DNA of 64,000 nucleotides from Agaribacillus sp965228415 (GTDB lineage: Bacteria; Bacteroidota; Bacteroidia; Cytophagales; Cyclobacteriaceae), in NCBI GenBank assembly GCA_965228415.1, contig OZ245814.1, positions 6,386,001 to 6,450,000 of the forward strand. The letters are read 5' to 3'. How positions within the stretch are numbered: the stretch's first letter is position 1; the number at the start of each line of letters is the position of its first letter. Below the pieces are notes generated by a model that was given only the letters and a program-made list of their open reading frames with translations, was not told where the DNA came from and made no database searches. This document shows positions 26,217 through 34,233 of the stretch, piece after piece. Made by a program: the position numbers and the translations under genes.

Positions 26217-26237
26217 AAAATGATATCAAAATGATAT
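26217..26237. promoter_or_regulatory. Tandem operator-like repeats upstream of the SPFH operon
   Basis: AAAATGATAT occurs twice in direct orientation separated by one C, giving an 11-bp period, one helical turn. Tandem same-face half sites are what ribbon-helix-helix repressors use. The site begins 14 bp before the SPFH start codon. Confidence 0.5.
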
Positions 26238-26614
26238 TAATATAATTACATACACGAAATAATGATCCAAAGGGTTACATTAAAGCCGGTATTAAGGAAC
26301 TGTTTGATTGATTACCACCTATCAAATTGTCGCGGAATTCGTCGCATTGCTGTGAGACAAGATCATACAGGTTGTAAAATCAGCGGCATTGAATAGTGGC
26401 TGGTGTTTGTAATTTACCGGCTGATTTCCGGTTACTAATCCCAATTTGGTAGAAGGATATTCTGAAGTTGGATGGAGCAATGAGATGCCTGGAATTAAGG
26501 CGTTGGCAAATTAAGCTGGGATACCTAAATAGAGGGGTGATGAATTTGATGGAGCCGGTTTGGGTTTTTCAACTATTTTTAAAGATGGGGAATCTTTATT
26601 AAAACTTTTAAACG

Positions 26615-26640
26615 AATAAAGCACCCACCGGTGCTTTATT
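26615..26640 (-). terminator. Terminator of the beta-barrel operon
   Basis: Arms AATAAAGCACC and GGTGCTTTATT, 4-nt loop, 40 bp after the stop of the outer-membrane protein gene. The stem is perfect over 11 bp. Confidence 0.75.
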
Positions 26641-26680
26641 TGTTTGATCCAAAATGGATACGGACAATTAACTTATATTT

Positions 26681-27349
26681 TTATTCTGCTTCACCAAACA
26701 AAGGACAAAACCATGCTATGATCAATGCGTTTAATCGTCCCCCATTGCCGCCGTAGCCGGGATAATCTCCTTCAGATTTTGTGTTGTCGGAAAGACCTGG
26801 ATTCACGGTTAGCTGCACGCGGTCGCCACTGGCAAATTCATAACTGGCCCCTATTGACAAGCTGGCGGCGGCGGTTTTAAACTCATCCTTCGCATCTCTT
26901 TTGTCTTTTTCATCGCCGTATTCTACTTTTTTCTTGGCGCCAACCAAAAATGAAATTTGAGGTCCGGCAAATACACTTACATTATCAGACACCTGATACC
27001 TTGCTACAAATGGGACATTCAGATAGCTCAATGAATATCTTTCGGTTTGTTCTCTTTCTTCAAAGGTAACTTCATCGTAGATCTGGGTGGTGGATTTTGA
27101 GCCTACGTTGGCGTAATAAACACCAGTCTCCAGGATAATACCGTTATCCAGGGGTTTTTGGGTATAAAATCCGGCTGTTACACCGGGAACATATTTATTG
27201 TCCTCCTGGCTATCCCCGCTAAGGGTTGAAAGATTGGGCCCGATACCCACACCGTATTTAAGATTCTTGGTGAATTGTGCGTGCCCTTCGGCGACGGCAA
27301 TACCTGAAAGTAGTAATGCGATCAAAAATATTCGAAAATTTATTTGCAT
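26681..27349 (-). CDS. PorT-like outer-membrane beta-barrel protein
   Basis: 222 residues from ATG 27349, which gives a good signal peptide (MQINFRIFLIALLLSGIAVAEGHAQ). The mature part has alternating amphipathic strands such as LKYGVGIGPNLSTLSG, YVPGVTAGFYTQKPL, IILETGVYYANVG and VSVFAGPQISFLVG, typical of the eight-stranded OMP_b-brl_2 family. The final residues ALIIAWFCPLFGEAE are unusual because such barrels normally end on a strand with a terminal aromatic residue. It follows a lipoprotein gene on the same strand and is likely its operon partner. Confidence 0.8.
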   Translation of the reverse strand: MQINFRIFLIALLLSGIAVAEGHAQFTKNLKYGVGIGPNLSTLSGDSQEDNKYVPGVTAGFYTQKPLDNGIILETGVYYANVGSKSTTQIYDEVTFEEREQTERYSLSYLNVPFVARYQVSDNVSVFAGPQISFLVGAKKKVEYGDEKDKRDAKDEFKTAAASLSIGASYEFASGDRVQLTVNPGLSDNTKSEGDYPGYGGNGGRLNALIIAWFCPLFGEAE

Positions 27350-27377
27350 GGCTTTGTATGGATTCTTAGGGGATAAA

Positions 27378-27938
27378 TTATTTTGTGGCATCAGCCTCTA
27401 CTTTGATAGTTAGCTTGATGTTAAGGGTAAAATTTACCGGTACTTGCGAGAAGTTGCCGGTCATGAACACCTTCAAGCCGTTGGAATTCTTTAGAATGTT
27501 TTCCAACTCTCTCAGGTCATTTTCACTTACCGGCAAAGTTTGTGTTCCCGCTGCCGCGGCGGTGCTTAAATTCACGTTATTGAGAGCGGCTGAAAACTGG
27601 CCTGTCGTATTGGCCAGATCACTAAACTGAATACTACCCGAAAAAAGATTTTCAGGGCTTCCGGAATATCCACTTATAGTATATTCGACTTTGTTGATTT
27701 GATATTTTTCAATTTTGCTTAGATTATCGCGAACATCAGCATTAGCGGTCGCATCAAGGACTATTTGTTGCGCATATTCGGTTCCGTCCTCTTCTGTGGC
27801 ATTGATCTCGAAATCATCCTGCAATGTGACATCAAAATCTATTGATTTTGCGTCATTGATCAAATCACAGCCAAAAACGCATACAATTAATATCATGTTA
27901 ATGGTAACCTGGATTAAAGTTCTGGATAGTTTTTTCAT
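27378..27938 (-). CDS. Lipoprotein, unknown function
   Basis: 186 residues with a signal peptide ending in a lipobox-like VCVFGC (Cys at about residue 24), so it should be lipid-anchored. The mature part is beta-rich and threonine/asparagine-rich (SIDFDVTLQDDFEINA, KYQINKVEYTISGYSGSPENLFSGSIQF, PVNFTLNIKLTIKVEA), probably an immunoglobulin-like or jelly-roll domain. I do not recognise a family. It starts the two-gene unit with the beta-barrel gene, 28 bp upstream of that gene's ATG. Confidence 0.8.
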   Translation of the reverse strand: MKKLSRTLIQVTINMILIVCVFGCDLINDAKSIDFDVTLQDDFEINATEEDGTEYAQQIVLDATANADVRDNLSKIEKYQINKVEYTISGYSGSPENLFSGSIQFSDLANTTGQFSAALNNVNLSTAAAAGTQTLPVSENDLRELENILKNSNGLKVFMTGNFSQVPVNFTLNIKLTIKVEADATK

Positions 27939-28069
27939 GTTTACTTCTTTTTTAATATGAGGCAGTATTGCCTGTAATTATTTTTGAACCTTTGTAAATC
28001 CAAAAAGGAAGAGGTAAACAGAAATGAGTAAATTTTTTGTATTTTTTTTTGAAAAAATTAAATTTTACC

Positions 28070-28098
28070 TTGTGAAACTGGTAAATCGCAATACTTTG
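28070..28098 (+). promoter_or_regulatory. Possible promoter of the sigma-factor operon
   Basis: TTG at 28070-28072 and TACTTTG at 28092-28098, close to the Bacteroidota pattern but with one base fewer between TA and TTTG. Transcription would begin about 28105, upstream of the sigma-factor frame. Confidence 0.35.
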
Positions 28099-28147
28099 CC
28101 TTAACTTTTCGCTTAATTGGTTTACATGTCGGGCTTAAATATTACCA

Positions 28148-28714
28148 ATTATCAAAAAGCAGGAATCAACGGAAACCAGTATCCTCGAAAAGATACGTTT
28201 AGGGGATGAATCTGAAATAGTAAGCTTATATACCAGGTATAGGCATCAATTCCTGGCTTGGGCTCTGAGAAAGTATAACTTAAGCGAGGAGGATGGTTAC
28301 GATATTTTTCAGGATGCAGTTATTGCTTTCTATGAAAATGCAAAAGGTGGAAAAATCCACCAATTAAATTATACGATAAAGACCTACTTATTCGCAATAG
28401 CCAAAAACCTATTGCTGAATAAATTAAAATACAACCAACGTTTTAAAGACCATCCGGATGAGTTTGACCGCTTGATCAATGAAACTCATTTTGAAAATGA
28501 TATTATAGTTAACGAAAAAAACCAATTCGTGACTGCCCATTTGGAAAAACTGGGTGAGCCTTGTCATTCCATTTTGAAATTGTTTTATTACGATTCATTT
28601 TCAATGGAATCTATTGCCGTCAAGTTGGATTACAAGAATACAGACGTCGTTAAATCTCAAAAACTACGTTGCATAAAAGAACTGAGGAAAGCATTAGTGA
28701 AAGCATTTGATTAA
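28148..28714 (+). CDS. ECF-type RNA polymerase sigma factor, no standard start codon
   Basis: About 188 residues. Region 2 runs through SEIVSLYTRYRHQFLAWALRKYNL and YDIFQDAVIAFYENA; region 4 is HSILKLFYYDSFSMESIAVKLDYKNTDVVKSQKLRCIKEL. Complete domains show the frame is real from about 28150. However the frame has a stop at 28136-28138 and no ATG, GTG or TTG before 28412, which lies in the middle of region 2. ATT 28148 or ATC 28151 could be rare starts, or ATG 28126 in another frame could start the protein if a one-base frameshift (or sequence error) occurs at about 28147. It is followed 18 bp later by a membrane TPR protein, a likely anti-sigma factor. Confidence 0.8.
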   Translation: MIKKQESTETSILEKIRLGDESEIVSLYTRYRHQFLAWALRKYNLSEEDGYDIFQDAVIAFYENAKGGKIHQLNYTIKTYLFAIAKNLLLNKLKYNQRFKDHPDEFDRLINETHFENDIIVNEKNQFVTAHLEKLGEPCHSILKLFYYDSFSMESIAVKLDYKNTDVVKSQKLRCIKELRKALVKAFD

Positions 28715-28732
28715 CCCGATAATAATAACAAC

Positions 28733-29473
28733 ATGGAAAGCTCAAATTTGAATTTTGATGAGGTGAGAAGATATCTTAAAGATCAGATGGATCAGGGTGA
28801 GAAAGCACAATTTGAGAGTCGTATTAACAGCGATCCGGAATTGGCAAAGCAAGTCGACCTTGATCGCGTATTGCTGGAGGGGATTCAGTTACATTACAGG
28901 GGACAATTAAAGGAGAAACTAAAGCGCCTGGATCAAGGTGATCAGGTTGTTGGAAAGTCGGGGTTTCCTATTTTTAAAGCACTTGCCCTGGCGGCCGGCT
29001 TTACATTAATTCTGGTGGTGAGTTTTTTCATCTTTGATAGAAAACCCGATACGCAAGCTTTGTATGCCGCTTATTTTAAACCTTACTATAATGTAGTAAG
29101 TGGTATCGAAAGGGGAGAACTTGGAGAATCTGGCATAGAGGACCCCTACCAGCTGTATGAATCCGGGCAATATCAGAAGGCTAACGCATCTTTTGAAAAA
29201 TTGCTGCTGAAAAATCCTGACGATGCCCAGTTGCGATTCTATGCCGGCTTGTCTTATTTAAACGCTGGGCTTACTGCTGAAGCCATCAGTCACTTATCGC
29301 AGGTAGCTGACATTAAGGACTTTGCGTTTTTAGGCGCTGCCAATTGGTATCTTGGCCTGGCTTATTTGAAAGAGGACCGTCCTAAAAAGGCGATTGAAAT
29401 TTTTAAGTTTCTGGAGAAAAACAACGATGGCTACGCCACCCGCGCCGATGAACTTCTTCAGGAACTTCAATGA
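28733..29473 (+). CDS. Membrane TPR protein, putative anti-sigma factor
   Basis: 246 residues. The cytoplasmic N-terminus (about 1-75, with RRYLKDQMDQGEKAQFESRI and DPELAKQVDLDRVL) resembles anti-sigma domains. One membrane helix (about 79-101) follows, and the outer part carries TPR-like repeats (QLYESGQYQKANASFEKLLL, RFYAGLSYLNAGLTAEAISHL, WYLGLAYLKEDRPKKAIEIF). This places the sigma-binding end inside and the sensor outside. It sits directly after the sigma-factor gene and overlaps the convergent CHAT gene by 7 bp at their stops. Confidence 0.82.
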   Translation: MESSNLNFDEVRRYLKDQMDQGEKAQFESRINSDPELAKQVDLDRVLLEGIQLHYRGQLKEKLKRLDQGDQVVGKSGFPIFKALALAAGFTLILVVSFFIFDRKPDTQALYAAYFKPYYNVVSGIERGELGESGIEDPYQLYESGQYQKANASFEKLLLKNPDDAQLRFYAGLSYLNAGLTAEAISHLSQVADIKDFAFLGAANWYLGLAYLKEDRPKKAIEIFKFLEKNNDGYATRADELLQELQ

Positions 29474-32400
29474 TCGGGCAGCTTATCATTACCTCCCCTT
29501 TTTTTGTAAATTACAGTGCCTAAGACGATTAGCACCAGCCCGGCCAATAAATAATAAACAATAGGTGTTGTTGTGGCCGTACCGTTAGTTTTACCAATAT
29601 AGACAAATGGGGCCCAATAATAGGGTGCCGCGGAAAGGTTATCTGACTCGCTGAGGTATTTTAGCTTGGCGTTTCTCAAAGCTGAAACATTTTCTTCTCC
29701 CTGGGTTATTCCCTGGTAAAAACTGGTCATAAGGTCTTTGGTAGATTGATCGGAAACAGACCAAAGGCTCATCATCAGGTTGGGCACACCGGCTTCCATA
29801 AATCCACGCGCCAGGCTGATGATTCCTTCTCCTTTATAATATTTTCCAATGCCTGTATTGCAGGCACTTAAACAGGCAAGATCCGCATTTAATTCCATGT
29901 TATACAGCTCATAGGTATGCAGCAGACCATCTTCAATACTGTCATTCCCGGTACTAAATAAAAGCTTGGAATACATTGGTTCCTCGTCATTCACCAGACT
30001 ATGTGAAGCCAGGTGGATGATCCTGCTGTTTTTAGCCAGGTTTTTGAAATTGTATTCGGTAGCATTCTGACCAATATTGGCAATGCCATCCAGCAGTGTG
30101 GCAATGAACTGAACCTCCTCTCTGGCCTGAGGCAGCGCAGCACTGCTTTCAAGATATGATCTTTCAACATCATTGACGGCCAGCACCTGAAATGCCTCGT
30201 TACTCATAAATTCCGGTGCAAACCCAACAAAGGTATTTTGATGGTCATTCTTTTCTTTATCCGGTCCGCGTTTTAATAGTTGAATGGAGTAGTGGTACGA
30301 AATCTGATAATCCCTGATCATATATTCGAGGGTCAGATAATTGCCATCGTTCGACGCGGGTTGGCGTATTAGCACTTCGAAAGGCAGGTAGCTCAATATG
30401 CCATCCGGAATAATAATTAGCTTGTTGATGGAAGAAGCCTTCGCCGCCAGGTACGCCTCAACCGGCTCAAAAATTTGCTGGTAAAGATCATGGCTTCTGT
30501 CGACAAATCCCCCGAAGTCTTTAGATTTTATAGAGGCCAGTAATTGCTCTACATCCTTTTCCAAATGAGGTTCCCGTTTTACGCTTAGGTAATCTACTTT
30601 TCCCCGGTCCAGAAAAAAGATATAGATGGAGTCAGTCAAAAGAAAATATTCCATTAACAGCTCATCTTTTCCAATGGCATCTGTGAGGCTAAAGGGTTTT
30701 GATCTGTATTTAAATGTATAATAATTAGGATAAAGGGATTCGATTTTCCGCTTTAACTGATTAAACGTTTCCACGGATTCCAGAAGTTTCTGCCTGATTT
30801 CTCCCGTCTGTTCGGCAGTCTTGTCGCTGGTATCATAAAGTTCTTTTTGCAGGTTGGCAATTTCGGACTTTAGTGAAAATTCCTTTAGTTTGATGCTGTT
30901 GGGAATGTCGGAAAAGACTTTGGCACCATTATCTTCAAGGTTTTCCAAAAGGATACCTGACTTATGATTATCGGCTAATCTCAATGCATTGACGAGGTAA
31001 TCTTTGTTACCTGATGCATTAACCAGGTCGGTTATCAGGTGAACGCCATTTTTATAAATGGTATCAGTTTTTTCGGTAAAATTTATTTTGGAATAATTGG
31101 CATAGAATCCCTTTCTGGACAGCTTGATAAAATCATCAATTAAATCATAGGAAGCGATGGCACCCTGTAAATATCTTTCGTCGTGATTCTCCATATAAAG
31201 CTGTCTTAATATATCCGCTTTCGATTGCAGGACCCTCACCAGGTCCATGTTGAAATTAAGAGAATCATAGGACGGCAGGCTGAAAATATCGCGAGGTGTA
31301 AAATTGGTAGCATGGATAGCCAGGCATTGCTGGTAATAGGAAAGCGCCTTATCAAAATCACCTCTTTTCTGATATACCTCACCCAGTATTTTCAGACCCT
31401 TGCCATTGAATTTATGTTTTTTGCCTAGTTCCTTACCGAGAAATTCCAGTGCGGTATTGGCCATGGTTTCGGCATTTTCGAGATCTCCCTTTTTTAAATA
31501 AATTAATCCCTTGCCATTCAATACATAACCTTTTTCACCATATTGTTCCCCGTACAAAGCCTTGTTGACCGCTTCCGCTTTTTCTATATAAAACAAGGCA
31601 GAGTCGTATGCTTTGAGGTTTATATAGGCTCTCATAAAGCCATAGTACAGGTACGGGAGAAAGTAGTGTTTGGCATTTCCTCCCTTTTCTAAAATATCAA
31701 CACCTTCCTGGAAATATGCTATAGCCTTTAAGTTGTCGGCTTCACTTTCATTGAGATCGATCAGCAGATTGCCGATGCCCGTGAGGGGCTGGGTTAAATA
31801 AGGGCTGGTAGCCGGTACCGCCTCTTTCAGAATTTTTTGACTTTCGGTATAATAGAATAAACCTTCCTTCAAATTACCCTTAAACCCCATGATGGTTCCT
31901 TTGTTGTGATAAACCATGCTGCGCATGAGGCTTTGATTCTTTACAGTATTAGTATTTAAAACATGCAGCGCGCTATCCAGGTAATTGCCGCCGATTTGTA
32001 ATAAACCCAGGTCCCTGTAGCAGACACCGAGGAAGTTATAGGTATTTAACAGGTCCGTAGCCTGCTTGGGGCTGCTGAATTTTTTGATTAAAGCGGCATT
32101 TCTTTCTCCCATAAGAACGGCGCTGTCAAGTTTTTCTGTTCTGCGATTATATATCTCCACCAGGTTAAAATTTATTCTTATCAAGGTGGCAGTATCTTCA
32201 GGTTGATGTTCTTCCAGCAACCGGAGCGCTTCAAACAGCATTGTCTTTGAAGAATCTACTTTTCCGGCTTTGAGGTAGTGGTTTGCCAGGTTTTGTTTGG
32301 TTACAATATGACCCTTCCAGCTGTTGACGGCTTTGAAAAGCGCCATGCTTTGTCTGAAATAAAAAGTAGCGCTGTCAACTTGCCTTTCCTCATGCAACCG

Positions 32401-32568
32401 GATAGCCTTTTGTCGCAGCGATTCAGCTCTCAAAGAATCTTTGTTTTGCAGTGGCCTTAATAAAGCACTTGTTTTATCAACTTCCTTAGCCAGAGACAGG
32501 AAGTTGTTAATGACCAGCAGGAAGAGCCATAAAAGGCCGATTAAAGTCTTATGGTTTTTAGGGCGCAT
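29467..32568 (-). CDS. TPR-CHAT caspase-like protease with C-terminal membrane anchor
   Basis: 1033 residues. A signal-like N-terminal hydrophobic segment (TLIGLLWLFLLVINNFLSLA) is followed by about ten TPR motifs (roughly residues 45-430), a helical linker, and a CHAT domain (about 690-995). The catalytic dyad is visible: His856 in IIHLASHS and Cys903 in LSACNTG, with the usual SLARGFMEAGVPNLMMSLW and APYYWAPFVYIG blocks. A membrane helix lies at about 1002-1021 with a short basic tail. The protease part is therefore probably periplasmic. It is convergent with the sigma/anti-sigma pair. Confidence 0.92.
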   Translation of the reverse strand: MRPKNHKTLIGLLWLFLLVINNFLSLAKEVDKTSALLRPLQNKDSLRAESLRQKAIRLHEERQVDSATFYFRQSMALFKAVNSWKGHIVTKQNLANHYLKAGKVDSSKTMLFEALRLLEEHQPEDTATLIRINFNLVEIYNRRTEKLDSAVLMGERNAALIKKFSSPKQATDLLNTYNFLGVCYRDLGLLQIGGNYLDSALHVLNTNTVKNQSLMRSMVYHNKGTIMGFKGNLKEGLFYYTESQKILKEAVPATSPYLTQPLTGIGNLLIDLNESEADNLKAIAYFQEGVDILEKGGNAKHYFLPYLYYGFMRAYINLKAYDSALFYIEKAEAVNKALYGEQYGEKGYVLNGKGLIYLKKGDLENAETMANTALEFLGKELGKKHKFNGKGLKILGEVYQKRGDFDKALSYYQQCLAIHATNFTPRDIFSLPSYDSLNFNMDLVRVLQSKADILRQLYMENHDERYLQGAIASYDLIDDFIKLSRKGFYANYSKINFTEKTDTIYKNGVHLITDLVNASGNKDYLVNALRLADNHKSGILLENLEDNGAKVFSDIPNSIKLKEFSLKSEIANLQKELYDTSDKTAEQTGEIRQKLLESVETFNQLKRKIESLYPNYYTFKYRSKPFSLTDAIGKDELLMEYFLLTDSIYIFFLDRGKVDYLSVKREPHLEKDVEQLLASIKSKDFGGFVDRSHDLYQQIFEPVEAYLAAKASSINKLIIIPDGILSYLPFEVLIRQPASNDGNYLTLEYMIRDYQISYHYSIQLLKRGPDKEKNDHQNTFVGFAPEFMSNEAFQVLAVNDVERSYLESSAALPQAREEVQFIATLLDGIANIGQNATEYNFKNLAKNSRIIHLASHSLVNDEEPMYSKLLFSTGNDSIEDGLLHTYELYNMELNADLACLSACNTGIGKYYKGEGIISLARGFMEAGVPNLMMSLWSVSDQSTKDLMTSFYQGITQGEENVSALRNAKLKYLSESDNLSAAPYYWAPFVYIGKTNGTATTTPIVYYLLAGLVLIVLGTVIYKKRGGNDKLPDH

Positions 32569-32861
32569 AGCGAAACGATAATTTTTTTCAAAAAATAAAA
32601 CACTTTTTGTTTCGGATGCTCTTAATAAATGAAAAAATAAAGATACAATCTTTTAGTATTTACAGAGACATCCATTAATATGAATAGTTTTAAATTGTAA
32701 CCTTTGATTACATATGTAATAATGCTTGACAACCATTTTTGGCCAAACTTCATGAATTATTTACCTTTATAATACTTTTTAAGGGTCCCGGACATAAAAT
32801 GAATTGCTAATTACTTTTTGCAAAATATGTCTAACAAATACTTTAATATTTTCACATTCTT

Positions 32862-33032
32862 ATGGGGAAGAAAAAGATTAATCTGAACAGATTTGTATTC
32901 AAACTAATTTTATTTTTATTGTTACTTATTGGCCTTAATTTTTGGTCCAGTGCGGCAGAAACAGGAGGCATGCCTCAAACACCTGATACGGATATTTCAA
33001 AGTTATGGTTTTGCCCTCACCATTTTTATTAA
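32862..33032 (+). CDS. Small membrane protein, 56 residues
   Basis: Opens with a basic stretch (MGKKKINLNRF) and one strong hydrophobic helix (VFKLILFLLLLIGLNFW), then a short polar tail ending FCPHHFY. The n-region and helix look like a real membrane insertion signal, and a similar small one-helix protein occurs at 53.47 kb. No family is recognised. It lies alone between two minus-strand genes. Confidence 0.4.
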   Translation: MGKKKINLNRFVFKLILFLLLLIGLNFWSSAAETGGMPQTPDTDISKLWFCPHHFY

Positions 33033-33093
33033 GCGTGCTTTCTCCGAGGGTACCTGGTTATACCGATGTGATTCATTCCAAAAAAAACACCTG

Positions 33094-34061
33094 TTAATAC
33101 CCTAATTTCTCCTTTACCCTTGCCAATACAGCTTTTCCAATGACCCTGGCTTTCTCCTCACCGGCCTCCAGTTTTTTGTTCAACTGATCGGGGTTTTCCA
33201 TAAAGTAATTAAATGTCTCCCGCTGTGCTTTAAACTTGTCAATCATCAGTTCGAACAGCGCTTGTTTAGCATGACCGTAACCATAATTTCCACCTAAATA
33301 ATTATTTCTCATGGCGGTTGTCTGCTCCTGGTCAGCCAGTAGTTTATAAATGGCAAATACCTGGCAGGTGTCCGGATTTTTGGTGCTTCGAGTGGTGTGC
33401 TGTCGGTAACTATGGACATTACCTGTTTCCTTAATTGCTTATCCGGTAAAAAAATATCAATGGTATTGCCATAAGATTTACTCATTTTTTTACCATCGGT
33501 ACCAGGAATGGTCATTACGTTTTCATCAATGATTACCTCCGGAACCACAAAGGTCTCTCCGTAGGTATTATTAAAAATGGAAGCAATATCCCTGGTGATT
33601 TCCAGGTGTTGCTTTTGATCTTTTCCGACGGGTACATAGTTAGCATCATACATGATGATATCGCTTGCCATCAGAACAGGGTAGGTGAACAGGCCGGCGT
33701 TTACATCAGCCAGGTTATCCGCTTTATCCTTAAATGAATGTGCGTTTGCCAGCATAGGGAAAGGGGTGAAGCAATTTAGAAGCCACGCCAATTCACACAC
33801 CTCAGGAATTTTAGATTGGCGGTAGAAGACGTTTTTATCGGTATCGAAACCAAAAGCCAACCATGCGGCAGCAGTGGCATTAACGTTTTCAATTCTTACC
33901 GCGGGATCCTTGATCGTGGTCAATGAATGTAAATCCGCGATAAAAAAAAAGGATTCATTTTCCGATTTTTCAGATAAGGCAATCGCTGGTACAATTGCTC
34001 CTAAAAGATTGCCTAGATGTGGTCTCCCGGAACTTTGTATGCCGGTAAGTATTCTTGCCAT
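33094..34061 (-). CDS. trpS: Tryptophan--tRNA ligase, interrupted by a frameshift
   Basis: The class I TrpRS is split into two frames. The first part (250 residues) has the HIGH-like PHLGN near residue 16 and the KMSKS loop GKKMSKSYG near residue 195. Normal family sequence stops at STPLEAPK and becomes nonsense, while the missing part (KNPDTCQVFAIYKLLADQEQ, then TTAMRNNYLGGNYGYG) is found in the next frame. Reading one extra A in the coding-strand A5 run (plus-strand T run 33377-33381) restores a 322-residue protein, the normal length. Because TrpRS is essential, a homopolymer sequencing error is the first explanation; genuine frameshifting is the alternative. Confidence 0.93.
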
Positions 34062-34233
34062 GGGATTTCTAAATTTTTGACAAAGAAATAAAAATTTACT
34101 TAATCACGCTAAAGCATACCCATTTAAGTTAAATATTTATATAAGCCGGCGTCATTTTCAATTAATTCCGGATTTGTGTATTTTTAATTAGTCTCAATGC
34201 TACATCTGTTTGATGAACTAAACCCGGAAAACC

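Larger units (their letters stand above)
26204..26680. other. Intergenic region upstream of the SPFH operon
   Basis: About 475 bp. It holds the tandem AAAATGATAT repeats (26217-26237) near the SPFH start and the terminator of the beta-barrel gene (26615-26640). I see no gene in the rest. Confidence 0.5.

Noticed and set aside
26217..26237. Start of a CRISPR array
   Set aside because: Only two 10-bp repeats separated by one base; no spacers and no cas genes nearby.
28126..28209. 28-codon frame from ATG 28126 as an independent leader peptide
   Set aside because: It lacks any leader-peptide feature such as a codon run or attenuator hairpin; it matters only as the possible start of the sigma factor after a frameshift.
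28148..32568. Type III-E CRISPR Craspase locus
   Set aside because: The TPR-CHAT protease lacks any Cas7-11 or other CRISPR gene in the window; the similarity is one of logic only.
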